A DNA stretch of 64,000 bases, taken from the NCBI RefSeq assembly GCF_030272615.1, contig NC_081407.1, positions 317,406,456 to 317,470,455 of the forward strand. The letters are read 5' to 3'. Source of the stretch: Cryptomeria japonica. Lineage: Eukaryota; Streptophyta; Pinopsida; Cupressales; Cupressaceae. The notes below the pieces were generated by a model. The model saw only the letters and a program-made list of their open reading frames with translations. It did no database searches and was not told where the DNA came from. A program made the position numbers and the translations under genes. Of the stretch, positions 47,247 through 58,992 are shown one piece after another; within the stretch, counting starts at the first letter, position 1; each line of letters opens with the position of its first letter.

Positions 47247-49773
47247 TCTTGAGCACAAGATGCCACTGAGAGGGGGGGGTGAATCAATGCTTTCCAAATA
47301 TTTTCCCTTTTCTATCCTATGTGTGTGCACTGGTTAATTGATCTAACACAAAACAAACATACCGATTAGATGGGAGGATGATACAAATGCAACCACACAT
47401 AAAACAGACATCACATAACACCTGATGTACGAGGAAAACCAAAGATGGGAAAAACCTTGGTGAGAAGTGTTGCTGGAATCTACTGCTCCAATCCAACCTC
47501 ACAATGGAAACCTCGGTTACAACATTTAGGGCACTAACCCAATGAGTACCACTCCTTCTTTAGGGCACCAACCCCTGATTTTAGGGCACTAACCCTTGCA
47601 CCGAGCTCCAACTCAATGACTACAAAATCATATTTTGAATATAAAAGTTATCTTCTTACATCAAAAGAACTTTGTAACTCTCATGTATGTCTCTCCACCA
47701 ATTCTCCACTCTATAGATCTTTGGCAGTTCTCTATTCATCTTCTCTCTGTTGCAACCTTACCGGTTCAGTCTCTTCTTCTTCTTTGTCGGTTCTGCTCTC
47801 TGCTCACTTCTCTCTTATCACAATGCTACAAGTCACCACCAGTCATCTTCACTCAGTCATATGTATACTATCTGATTACTACAAATTCTTAGTTGCAATC
47901 TTCTAAGACTCTTCTTTGTTGGTTATGTCACCAACCGGTGTACTCCTTTGTCATACTTAATGGAAGACTACCGGTTGCCTCACTCTCACCAGTTTGCTTC
48001 TTCTAACTGGTTCACTCTTCCTCTCAAACTCAGTATCCTCTCTTATTGACAATGGGCACTTGACTAATTGGCTCTCTTCACTAGGCTCACTCTCTCATGT
48101 AGCAGCAGTAGCCCCAACTACATCTGTGGCTTACACTCTTATAGCCAAATTTTCCCGCCTAAACATTGGTTTGAACATTGGCATGCTAGGGTTTCTGCCA
48201 TGCACTGAATCTGCATCTGATCTGATCTCTGATCATCATGGCACATCATATCCAATCAAATCTCATGTCCTTGATTGATGACATACAACTCATCAATCAG
48301 CATTGCCATGCTCTTTTCCTTTCAACACATGTCTTCTATCTTTAGCCGTCTGTAGCATGATTTTTGGATTTTTGTCTGATCAATCACGTGCGTGATGTGG
48401 TTTCCTTCACCCTCTTCAATCTACAAGATCAGTCTGTATTGGATCTTTGTTGTTTCCTTCATCTCGAGCTACAATCCTCTGCCTTCATTCCTCAAGTTTC
48501 GCAGTCGCCATAAATGTTGGACCAGTCACCAACAACTTCACCGACACACCACACCAACATGTGCATGCATGCCACTTCAACTCCACATGGCCTCTTTGTT
48601 GACATGCACCTCAACTTAGTCTGCTATGTTGGTTTGGATAGGATCACCAACCAACCACACAACCAGGTTCATCTACCGGTTATACCCTAGCCAGTCTACT
48701 TTCAACCTTGCACTCTACTTCTCTTCTGGTGGAGCACCTAAACTGGTCAGCACACTGCTAACCTACCTTATGCACATCCTCAAATAGATGGTTGCCTTTC
48801 ACTTCTGCACCTTGTCAGCATTACCAGTGGACATACTTACCGGCAACCACCTTGATGATATCATGTCATCAATATTCAATAAACTCCATCTATCTGCATG
48901 TGCTCAAACTTACCTTCTTCATCAATAGACTAGTTCTCCTATCATTTGGTTTGTCAAAGTGACAAACATATCCTTCCTTCTTTGTACCGGAAATTCATCA
49001 TGTATACCCGGTTGATCTAGTGCATATCTCTAATCTCATGCACCAAAGGCAACTTAGTGATTCACCAGTTCATCCAGTGTGAGCCTTCAATCACCTGCCT
49101 TCAATTCTTATGTCTTATCTCAGAGGACTATGATGCATTCCATGCATAATAGGAGATAAGCTCCACTTACCAGTAGGAGTATATCCTTGTCATCTGCATC
49201 TTGCAATGCACCAATGTGGCTTCCCTGTTTGAGCATGCATATTTTCAAACAGGCACATGTGATCTGGTTGGACACATTCACTGTCAATCATCTCTTCATA
49301 TGGTGACTACATATTTATCTGGTGGGAGTCCTATTGTTTCACATCCACACAGCATACTAGTGGCCTGCACATACTTCACCTCTAGTGTTGATGTGATTTT
49401 TGTAACATTCCCCCTCTTCATCATAATCAACAAGCCAACATCTTGCTCTCTTGTCGGTTGGCAACAATGCACTGCCAACATGTCACCGGTCTTTGGTCCT
49501 TATTTCTTCAACACAAGTCAACACTAATTTGTGTACTGGTGACTCCAATGGCCATTGTGCATAATAACATTCTCTTCCTTAATGGTGACCTATTAATCTA
49601 GGTGACATCAAAGACATCACATCCACTATGCATCAATGACAGTCTTGCACATACATCTCTTATACTGGTTCCCATCCTATACTGATTGACATCAATGACA
49701 ACACCGCTCATCAATCTCCCATACCAATTTCCATCCTATACCGGTTGACATCAATGACAATACAATGCCAACA
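47247..49773 (-). mobile_element. Solo copia-type LTR, 2.5 kb, TSD ataca
   Basis: Minus-strand TGTTGGCATTGTATTG at 49773 to a degenerate TCAAGA end at 47247. TSD ataca at 47242-47246 and 49774-49778, and both flanks are the same pyrimidine array. G-rich GAATCA box at 47268-47286. ACCGGT-type words frequent. No coding inside. Confidence 0.8.
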
Positions 49774-50925
49774 ATACATACCCCCATATATATATATTTC
49801 CCCCTCACTTTTCTATTCTCTCTCTCTACATTCTAGGTCATCAATTCTCTCTCCCCTCTCTAAGTTTCTCACTTCCTTCTTCTCCACTTATCTACCTTTG
49901 CATCATGCATCATTACTCACCTCTCTCTCTCCCCCTCTATCTATCTCAATCCTCACTCTTGTCATCTAGGTCTCTCATCTCTCCTTCCCCATATATTTCT
50001 CTCACCTATCCATTTTTCCCCTCTCTATTTCTCTCCCTCTCTCTTCTCCTCTATCTCCCTCCCCCTTTACCCCTATTTATTTTTTAACTCTCTCCATCTC
50101 TTCTCTCTCTCCCCCCACCTCTCTATATTCTCCTTCCCTAGGTCTTATAGTCCCTCCATGTCTACATCTCCCTCAATCGACTCATACTCCTCTCTCTCTC
50201 TATTCTTTCATCTCTCCTCTTATCCCTCCCTCCCATTTCTGGGTATCTCCCTTCTTTTCTTCCCCTCTCCCTCTCTATCTCCTCTCCCTCTTTATCCCAA
50301 TCTCTCTCTCCCTTCCATACTAATTCTTATTCTCTCTTTACCATCTACATCATCAACTTTCCATGACACCCTCTCTACCCCTCTCTAGGTTTCTCCCTCT
50401 TTCCCTCTCCACCTCTCTACATCTCCATCCATATCTCATTACCAACCTCTCTCTATCCTCCATATATCTCAACTCTCTCTCTCTCCCCCTATCTATGTCT
50501 CTCACATCTCTCTCCCCCTCTAGGTATATTACATCTCCATCCAACCCATCTCTAGTTTACTCCCTCCCTTTCCACTTCTCTCCCTACCTTCTTACCCCTC
50601 TCTCTCTCTTGAACTTCTATATCATTTTCTTCTCTTTCTCCCTCACCTATCTACCTCTCTCCTCTCTAGGCCTCTCACTCCATGTACACCTCTCCCTCTC
50701 CCCCTCGTTATCCCTCTCTTTCTCTTTGTTCTCTCTCCCTCCTCTTCTATCTCATTCTCCTAATTCAACAAATCTCCTCTTCTATCCCACTTTATCTATC
50801 TCACCCCTCTATTCCCATCTAGCTCTCTAACCTCTCTCTCGCCCTCTAGGTATCTTATCTCTCTATATGTAACCTCTCTATTTCTCTCCCTCCCTTGTTG
50901 AAACTCTCCCTTTATATAATCTTTT
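49774..50925. repeat. Pyrimidine-rich array (continued)
   Basis: Same C/T-rich composition and shared sub-blocks as 46095-47246; the two are one array split by the solo LTR. Confidence 0.85.
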
Positions 50926-51430
50926 ATTCTCTAATTATCTGTCATCCCTCACTTCTATATCACCTTCCCTAGATCTATCATTTCCTCTACCCTATTCCCT
51001 AAAACCTATACCCTAAAGAATTTAAATAACCCAAACCCTATATTAGATAAATAGATAGAGAGAGAGAGTGAGTGAATGAAGGGAGATGAAGACATGGAAG
51101 GAGTTCATAAAGGGAGGGGTAAGGGAGGATGAGTTATATATCTATAGGGGGAGAGAGAGGTGAGAGAACTAGATAGGGAGAGAGAGAAGTGACATAGATA
51201 GAGGGGGATATAGAGAGGTGGGTAATTATACAAGGATGGAGAATTAGAGAGGTAGAGAGGGAGGAAGGGGGAAATCTAAATAATAGAGAGAGAGAGAGAG
51301 AGAAAGAATGAAGTATCAATACAACCAATACCCTCAACCCTGTGTACCCTAAACTATGTACCATCAATCATGTACCCTATACCCTAAACCTTATATCCTA
51401 CAACCTATTATCTAAATCTTATACAAGGGA
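50926..51430. repeat. Mixed tract with telomere-like CCCTAAA words
   Basis: Degenerate ACCCTAAA/ACCCTATA words at about 50991-51045 and 51328-51415, separated by a purine-rich GAGAGAGAGG block. Not a regular telomere array. Confidence 0.5.
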
Positions 51431-51602
51431 GGGAGAGGTGATGACTAGAAAGGGAAGGAAGATAGAAAAGGAGAGAGGGAAGAATAAAGAGAAAGAGAGA
51501 GCTAAGAAGAGAGGGAGAGGTGGGAAGGGAGAGATTGAGAGACCAAGAGAGGGGAGAGGTAGATAGGTAAGGTAGAGAGAGAGAAGAAAATAAGAGAGAA
51601 AG
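51431..51602. repeat. Purine-rich (GAGAGAGG-type) array
   Basis: G/A-rich. 51478-51530 repeats at about 63267-63320 (GAATAAAGAGAAAGAGAGAG and on). Confidence 0.85.
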
Positions 51603-52523
51603 TGTTGGCAATTGACACTCATTGGATTCATTTTGTTGTCATTGATGGAAATAAGATCAGATAGAAGGCAACAAGACTTGATGGAAGTCACAAACCGGCA
51701 CTAGGAGGCATACATCGAGAGATATCGGCATTGGAAGCATTCAGGGCTACACTGGCATCGGCACCGACATCAGTACTTCAAGGATGTCGACATCAAGAAG
51801 ATTTATTTTAGTAAATCATTTTGTAATTATTGTCGAGGCCGACATTGAATATTCTTTGTAAATGCATTGTAAGCCGACATAAGGCATATCATATGTAATA
51901 GGTATATAAGTCAATCTGCTAGGTCAATTTAAGTGATGTAGAGATGGTATAGAGATAGACATATAGAAGAACTATGAGATGCGAAATATATGTACGGAGA
52001 TCATTTTTGTATGCGAACATTGTATCATGAAATAATCTATAGATAGCTAGGAAACCACTCTTGGAGGAGAAGTAATACCGGTAATAGTCCAAGATTGTGA
52101 ACTGGTACAGAGCAGAACCAGAACTGGAACTCTATCTGGCATAGCAGATGCATTCTTGAGTTCATTTTTCAGTAATTTACTTTGGCAGAAAGCTTGTAGT
52201 CAATGAGGCTCTTTAGTGATGAGCAGTATGCTCTAGGTAGTATTCCTTCCTGCAAGTGCAGGCCCCTATTTATGTAATATCTTTTCATATGGCTAGTGAA
52301 CTGATATTGTGGGTCACAAATCACACTGTGATTTTTCCTCATTGAGGTTTTCCATGTATAAATTATGTGTGTTATGGTGTTCATTTATGTGCATGGTTTA
52401 TTTGCTTCTTGTTATATGCTTATTTGTTTACCGGTACATACATGCATGGTTTAGAAAGGTAAACATTCTTGATTTCGGCAGAACACTGATTCACCCCCCC
52501 CCCCCCTCTCTCAGATCCCAATA
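51603..52523 (+). mobile_element. Solo LTR, 921 bp, TSD gaaag
   Basis: Starts TGTTGGCAATTG and ends TCCCAATA (CA end mutated to TA). TSD gaaag at 51598-51602 and 52524-52528. TATA-like ggtatataag at 51901-51910. GATTCAC plus 13-C box at 52488-52506. An empty counterpart of its target exists at about 63375-63410. Confidence 0.9.
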
Positions 52524-52810
52524 GAAAGAGGGATAAGGAGGTAGAGAGGAAATAATTATAGAGGAGAGAGATGTAGAGGTGAGAGATCTAGAGCCTAGGA
52601 AGAGAGAGGTGAGAGATCTAGGGTGGAAAGATATAGGTGAGGGAGATAGAGGGGGAGAGACAAGTGTGTAATGAAACAAATATGGAGAGGTAGAGATGTA
52701 AAGAAGGAGGGGAGGATAAACATAGGTATGGAGAGGGAGGTTGGGAAGAAGAGGTAGTGATCAAGAGAACAAAGAGATAGTGGAGAGAAATAATAGGAGG
52801 AGAAGAGAGA
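52524..52810. repeat. Purine-rich array (continued)
   Basis: Matches 63403-63690 over about 280 bp in the same orientation, including AGAGAACAAAGAGA and GGAGAGAAATAATAG. Confidence 0.85.
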
Positions 52811-52988
52811 TGTTAAAATGGGTCATATGGTGTCTTAAGGGGTCATATGGTCATATGGTGTCTTGAAGGGTCATATAGAGTCCTAAGGGGTCATATGGTG
52901 TTCTGGGGGGTCATATGGGGTCCTAAGGGGTCATACGGTGTCTTGAAGGTCATATAGTGTCTCAAGGGGTCATATAATGTCATTAGAG
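52811..52988. repeat. CATATG satellite, left part
   Basis: About eight units of a 20-bp repeat, consensus near GGGGTCATATGGTGTCCTAA. Interrupted at 52989 by element C3; continues at 60504. Confidence 0.92.
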
Positions 52989-54502
52989 TGTTAGTCCCAA
53001 TTGGTGCTAAGAGGGGAGTGGTGAATCAACACTATACTAATTATTATAGATTTAAACTTAATCAAAACTTCTTAATCAAACTTAACACTTATAAGTATAA
53101 GTAGTATTGATAAGAAATAGGCACACAAAAATGTAACACACAACACTACCAAGAATTATCACGTGGAAACACAAATGGGAGAAAACCATGGTGTGAGTAG
53201 AAACTCACAAAATCTGCACTCTTCTAGAGTACGCCCAGTGAGGAGTCATCCCTATTAGGAGATTAAAATGACACTATTAGGTGCCACCCGGTTAAGGGAT
53301 TTTCTTTAAGGCCTGTTAGAACCTTTACCCTATTAGAGGTAGCCTTGTTAAAGGACTTAGGATAATCATTTAAGATGCCACCCGGTTAAGGGATTTTACA
53401 AAGGGACATGTTAAAGTCCACCCAGTTAAGGGATTTTACTATTGTAGTTATTAGAAAACAACAGAGAGAATGATCTACTCTAATAGCTACTCTTAGCTTA
53501 ATCATATCCAAATGAAGCTCTTTGGTTTGACCACTGGTTACACTTGCACTACACTCTACCAGTGTTCTGCATCATAGTTTCTCTTCACACTATATGAGCT
53601 TTGCACACACTCTTCACCACTCTGATATTCACTTAGCAGTTCTGCCCTCTCCACATCTTGTTGGGTCGCCTCTCCTCATAATTGCACTTTGCAATTTTTA
53701 TGATCAAACTTTTTGGTTTTCGCCAGAAACCTTTATACAAAACTCGATAGATTTGAAATTTAAAAGTTTTCAAATCTTCCCGCACTCTCTCTACATGCTC
53801 TCCATCAATCTCGCAAATGGCTCATCCTTAACTACCTCTGCAACTCATAATTGTACCAACCTCTGGGTCATGTTCTATCTTTTTAATGTGAACCAAAAAA
53901 TCCACACACATCTCACCTCAACTGATTGTTAACTGCAGTAAACTTCACTATCCATTTGTTTAATGACTTTCCATGACTGACTCACCTTTGGTCATCGCAT
54001 CCAACTTACCGATCACTGCTCCAAGATTCCTAGAGGATATCATCCTTCAACCTCTATTACCAATTCACCGGTGTAACTCTTCACCTTTTTCCACTGGTCA
54101 CTGATCATCACTTAGATTGAACACCTATCTGTCCAGAGTGTTCTGATTGTGCATAAGACTACTAAAGTGCAATTTGAGTCACCTCTTGTGACCACATCAT
54201 CATTTCATCTACCAGTTTGAAGAAACTGATCTCAATACCTATTGGGTGCTTGACTGAGTGATCAGCTACTCTGTTTTCTGTTCAACTGATTACCCTTCTA
54301 ACAACACACTGCTTAAGTGTGTCAATGATGCATATTTGGGAAGCATTGAATCCTCCATACTATTTGCAGCCATGAGTAAACCATTGAGGTTTTCCACATC
54401 TTCTTGCCTATGACCTTGGCCTTATTCACTTGCAAGTGTTGGTCATCAATGAAAATATTAACTAATGAATCGGTTGTGCCAACACCATTAGTTATGCCAA
54501 CA
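52989..54502 (-). mobile_element. C3 3' LTR, 1,514 bp
   Basis: Minus-strand TGTTGGCATAAC at 54502 to GGGACTAACA at 52989. G-rich box GAGGGGAGTGGTGAATCA at 53011-53028. Confidence 0.93.
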
Positions 54503-54830
54503 ATATCCCCCTTTGGCATTGATGGCAACACTGCAAACTTCTCTTTTAGAAACCAGTCACTTTGGCTTCGGCTATACTTAAGTAAAGATCTTACTCCCCC
54601 TTTCATTAGCTTCCATTCATGTCACATCTGACTTCATCTTCTTTCATGTCCTTCATGTTCCATCTGACTTCACTCTCCCTTTGACAACAATGCCAAAGGT
54701 GTAGTCTAGACAACCTAATGCACATACTACCATGACTACTCCCCCTAATAGGATTAGTCCATAACCATCAATCCAAATACATAGAATCTTCAGGAAAATC
54801 ATACCGGATTGATGTTGTTTCAATCTTCAC
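54503..54830 (-). promoter_or_regulatory. Polypurine blocks before C3 3' LTR
   Basis: Minus-strand polypurine tract CAAAGGGGGATAT at 54503-54515 next to the LTR, and further blocks (plus strand ctccccctttc, ctccctttgac, actccccctaa) at about 54594, 54676 and 54738. Same layout as in C2. Confidence 0.75.
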
Positions 54831-55440
54831 TTACCTTAAAGTATGCGGGGGAATTACCCCTAGCTTACCTCTAAGATACTCAAAAGTATCCTTAGGTAGC
54901 GTCTTGGTGAATATGTCTGCAACCTGTCCCTTGGTTGGCACAAATTCTAGTCTAACTTCTTTTTCCTGCACCTGTTCCCTAAGATAATGACATTTTATTG
55001 CAATATGCTTGGTCTTAGAGTGCCTTACTAGGTTTTTTTTATATGTTAATGGCACTTGTATTGTCACAGTGTATCACCACTAGCTCAGTCACCTTTTCTT
55101 GGATACCTTTCAAGATCTGCTTAATACATACTACCTGTGTACAGTTGATTGCAGCAGCCACATACTTTGCCTTAGTTGTGGATTGAGAGATACAATTTTA
55201 TTTCTTGCTTGTCCATGACACAGTCCTATCTCCAAGAAAGAATGCACCTCCACTAGTGCTCTTTTTGTCATCAATGTTCCCTACCCAATCTGCATCGGTG
55301 AAGACACTTAAGTTGAAATTTCCCTTATGTGGATACCAGAGACCATACTCATCAGTCCCCTTAAGATATCTAAATATCCTCTTAACTGCCACCATATGAG
55401 TCTCTTTTGGATTTTGCAAAAAATCTAGCAACCAAGCCAA
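54831..55440 (-). pseudogene. C3 copia RNase H
   Basis: MVAVKRIFRYLKGTDEYGLW, then TDADWVGN (Asp, about 55297) and STSGGAFFLGDRTVSWTSKK, a stop, and TKAKYVAAA, where the catalytic Glu reads Lys. Then VIHCDN (Asp) and, after a frameshift near 55040, SKTKHIAIKCHYLRE and TKGQVADIFTKTLP to the end. It would degrade RNA in the RNA-DNA hybrid; here it is broken. Confidence 0.85.
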
Positions 55441-56713
55441 CTGCTTGTGCTATATCCGGCCTATTGTGCACTGCATACTGCAACTTACCGATCATGGATT
55501 GATATAGCGTCTCATTCACTTTGTTAGCCTCATCATGTTTGGAGAGCTTGCAACTTGTAACCATTAGAATTCCAACAGGTTTGGAATCTTCTATTCCAAA
55601 GGTCTTCAATATTTCCCTTATAGATTCGGTTTGGCTAATGAATATACCATTCTTTAGCTGAGATACTTGTAGGTCGATGAAGAATTTAATTTCACCTATC
55701 ATGGACATTTCAAACTCTTTCTTCATTTCTTCTACAAAACCTCTGCTCATTTCATCATCTCCTCCAAAGATGATGTCATCTACAAAAAATTTTGCAATCA
55801 AATGTTTTCCTTCTTGTCCAATCTTCAAATACAAGTTATTGTTATCACTAGTTCTCATGAACCCTATACTTATTAGGTATGAGTGCAACCTCTCATATCA
55901 AGCTCTTGGTGCTTTTTTTAGCCCATACATAGCATTTTTCAGCTTGCATACCATGTCTCTTCCATCTTCTGAAGAAAACCCTTCTGGTTGCTCAATGTAC
56001 ACTTCTTCCTCTAGAACACCATTCAAGAATGTCGACTTGACATCCATTTGGTAGACCTTGAACTTCTTGTAGGAAGCATAAGCAAGCAAGATTCTGACTC
56101 CTTCCAGTCTGGCCACTAGTGCAAAGGTCTCTCCATAGTCCAATCCTTCTTCATGTGCATACCCTTTGTAGACTAATCTTTGTTTGTTTCTTACTACTTG
56201 ACCGGTTTCATCCATTTTGTTTCTAAACACCCACTTGGTGCCTATTACATTTTTATTCTCTAGTCTAGGCACAAGAATCCAAGTTTCATTTTTCTCAATC
56301 TGCTCCAGTTCTTCATCCATAGCTTTGATCCAGTCTTCATCTTTTAGAGCCTCCTTTGTTGTTTTGGGCTCAACTTTAGAGAGAAGATAGGTACTCTCCC
56401 TTGTTTTTCTTCTAGTCAATACTCTTGCATGTTTATCACCAATAATATTGTCAGCAAGATGATTGTTTTTGACATACCTTGGTTGTACCAGTTCATTTCT
56501 TGAACCTTCTTCTACCAGTTGTGCAGGTTCTACTTCACATGTTTCCTCATTTGTAGCTACATTAGGATTCTCTGCGGCAGGTTCATCTGATATGGTGTAA
56601 ACAAATCCTTGATAGTCCTCTGGTTCATTCTTGTTGTCCTGTTTATTTTTCTTAGAGAACTCATCCACTCTGACATTTACACTCTCTACAATCTTACCGG
56701 TTCTTTTGTTCAA
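55382..56713 (-). pseudogene. C3 copia reverse transcriptase
   Basis: Open from 56713 to 55898, one TGA where Trp is expected (APRA-stop-YERL), then open to about 55400. The N-terminal linker is acidic (NEPEDYQGF). RT motifs: AMDEELEQIEKNETWILVP, GTKWVFRNK, DVKSTFLNGVLEEEVYIEQP (about 56050), YGLKKAPRA, catalytic FVDD in KFFVDDIIFGGDDE (about 55780), MIGEIKFF and MIGKLQYAVHNRPD. A frameshift near 55420 leads to RNase H. Apart from these two lesions the catalytic Asp residues are kept. Confidence 0.9.
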
Positions 56714-57930
56714 GCACCAGTATGCTTTACTCTTTGTGGAGTAACCTAAGATGGTTCCTTCATCACTTGTAGGATCGAACTTTCCAAAGTACTCATCCCT
56801 CTTGATCTAACACCTGCTTCCAAATACCTTGAAGTAACTCACATTGGGTGATTATCCACACCATAATTCATAGGGAGACTTATTTGTCCCCTTCTTCATA
56901 GCAATTCAAGGTATACAATGTAGTACTCACTGCTTCTCTCCAGAAGACATGTGGAATATCCTTTTTTATCATCAGAGTCCTTGAACAATCAATTAGAGTT
57001 TTGTTTCTTCTTTTAGCAACACCATTTTGTTGAGGTGTTCTAGGTACAAACATCTGCCTCATAATCCCTTGTTCTTCATAGTAATTTATGAACTCTTGAG
57101 AGGTGAACTCTCCTCTATCTAATATTAATCATTTAAGAATCTTACTGGTTCCTCTCTCCACTCGAGCCTCGAAGACCTTGAACATGTGAAAGGATTCAGA
57201 TTTTTCTTTTAAGAATACAGCCCACATCATTCTTGAGAAATCATCTACAAACAACATGAAGTATTGGTCCCCATAGAAACTCTTAGTCCTCATAGGACCA
57301 TACAAATATGTATGCACTAGGTCCAACAAATTCTTAGATGAATAAGATTTGTTGCCAAAACTAGATCCGGTCAGCTTTCCTAGCTAACAATCTTACACAT
57401 AGCAATCTTAGGTTTCATAATGTCAGGCATACCTTTGAAAGACTTCATTCTACTAACCTTTGCTATGCTATCAAAATTAACATGACATAATCTTTTCTAC
57501 CACATCCAACTATCTTCTACATTTTCCATTAGGCAAATTCCTATAGTGGTGTCTAGGTAGAACAGATTACCTTTGGTTTGTTTACCGGTAGCAATCAGAC
57601 CTCCTGATTTATCACTCATTTTGCATATTCCTTCATTAAACTCCAACTGGTAACCCTTATTGTTAAGTTGTGCATCACTTAACAAACTATACTTTAGCCC
57701 TTCTACCTAGTAAACAACTTCATAATTTGTTTTGTCATTTAGGGCAATAGATCTCTTACCTTTTACCGCACAGGGACAATCATTGTCGAATCTCACCACT
57801 CCTCCATCATAGTCCTCCATGCTAAGGAATTTGTTCCTGTCACCAGTCATGTGGTGAGTGCAACCACTTTCAATTACCTAGTCTTCACACTAGTTTGAAC
57901 TGGAAATTAGTGTCATATCACTTTCCTTTG
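56714..57930 (-). pseudogene. C3 copia protease and integrase
   Basis: The protease motif reads VIESGCTHHMTGD: the catalytic Asp is Glu (codon at 57869-57871). VEGLKYSLLSDAQLNNKGY and the pre-integrase WKRLCHVNF follow. In the integrase core the first Asp is Tyr (LVHTYLYGPM), the second is kept (LILDRGEF) and the third acidic residue is Lys (NGVAKRRNKT, about 57020). Stops and frameshifts occur near 57370, 57120 and 56810. Three of the catalytic positions across the two enzymes are thus altered. Confidence 0.85.
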
Positions 57931-58935
57931 TGCTATCTTCCTTTACCACTACAAATGCAATCCTTCTCCATAAGATCCTTCTGACTCTTCATCGGTAACT
58001 CCTTCTTCTACAAGATTGAACTCCTTTATCTTCTCTTTGTATCTTCTGAAGTTATCCTTCCTATCATTGTCAGGACATCTGGATGCAATATGACCTATTT
58101 TATTGCATGAGAAACACTTCAGGGTTAGTTTACCTCTGTACTTCCCTTTTCCTCTTGGCAGCCTTCTTGCTATTAGGGCCTCAAGCTCATCTTGTTCTTG
58201 TTCTTTAGATAACAAGTTGTCATGTTCATGAGAATGACCGATTCTTGAAGTGGAACTACTTCCGGTTTCTTTTCTTCTTATTGTTGGTGCAAGTGTCATG
58301 GAAGATTTGAAGGCAACATCAATCTTAGGTATACTATTATCATAGTTGCTTAGTTCAAAGGCAGTTAGCTTACCGATTAGGGAGTCAACTGTAACATTGA
58401 TTGTTCCCAAAGATCTGAGTTCCTGAATTGTAGAAACCCTTATGGCATATTATGATAGCAAGGTTCTCAAGATTTTGTTGACCACATCATCTTCTTTGAG
58501 TTTTCCTCTAGCACTTCTGATGGAATTTACCACATCCTTTATTCTTTTGTTGTACTATTCTATATTTTCCCCTTCTTGCATCCTCATCTCATCAAATTTG
58601 TCTCTCAAACTATCCACCTTAGCCTTTTGTACATGAGGATCTCCTCCATAGACAGTCCTTAGCTTATTCCACATCTCATAGGTTATTTTCAGATCTTGAA
58701 CCTCAGCATACTCATTATCAAACAGAGTACTAGCAATCATATCCATAGTTGTAATGTTATCTTGCTTTTCTTTGATATGATCTACAGTGAGAACCCCTAT
58801 AAGTTCATTGTACTCTATGATTACATGATTCCGGTAATGATCTCATAGAGTTCTTAGGTAGAGCTTCATTCTACCACGCCATAATATGTCATTCTCCTTA
58901 GAGAACTTGGGGCCCTCCTTTCACATCATCTTGGA
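57931..58935 (-). pseudogene. C3 copia gag
   Basis: From about 58935 a damaged N-terminus (WRGRMKLYLRTLWDHYRN in shifted frame), then MDMIASTLFDNEYAEVQDL (58746), KVDSLRDKFDEMRMQEGENI, stop where Gln is expected, SLIGKLTAFELSNYD, and the zinc knuckle CFSCNKIGHIASRC (about 58125-58085), ending in an acidic tail DEESEGSYGEG. UBN2-type copia Gag with one knuckle, in contrast to the five of element N. Confidence 0.85.
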
Positions 58936-58978
58936 TCTTCCCTTAAGTTGTTAAGCTCTTCTAAATCTAGGGACCAAG

Positions 58979-58990
58979 GCTCTGATACCA
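58979..58990 (-). promoter_or_regulatory. Primer binding site, initiator tRNA-Met type (C3)
   Basis: Minus strand TGGTATCAGAGC two bases after the 5' LTR end, continuing CTTGG. Confidence 0.92.
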
Positions 58991-58992
58991 AT

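Noticed and set aside
46095-47252. Several open frames of 60-119 codons rich in Ser/Leu/Pro
   Set aside because: They arise from stop-poor C/T-rich repeat DNA in several frames at once; no domain or start context.
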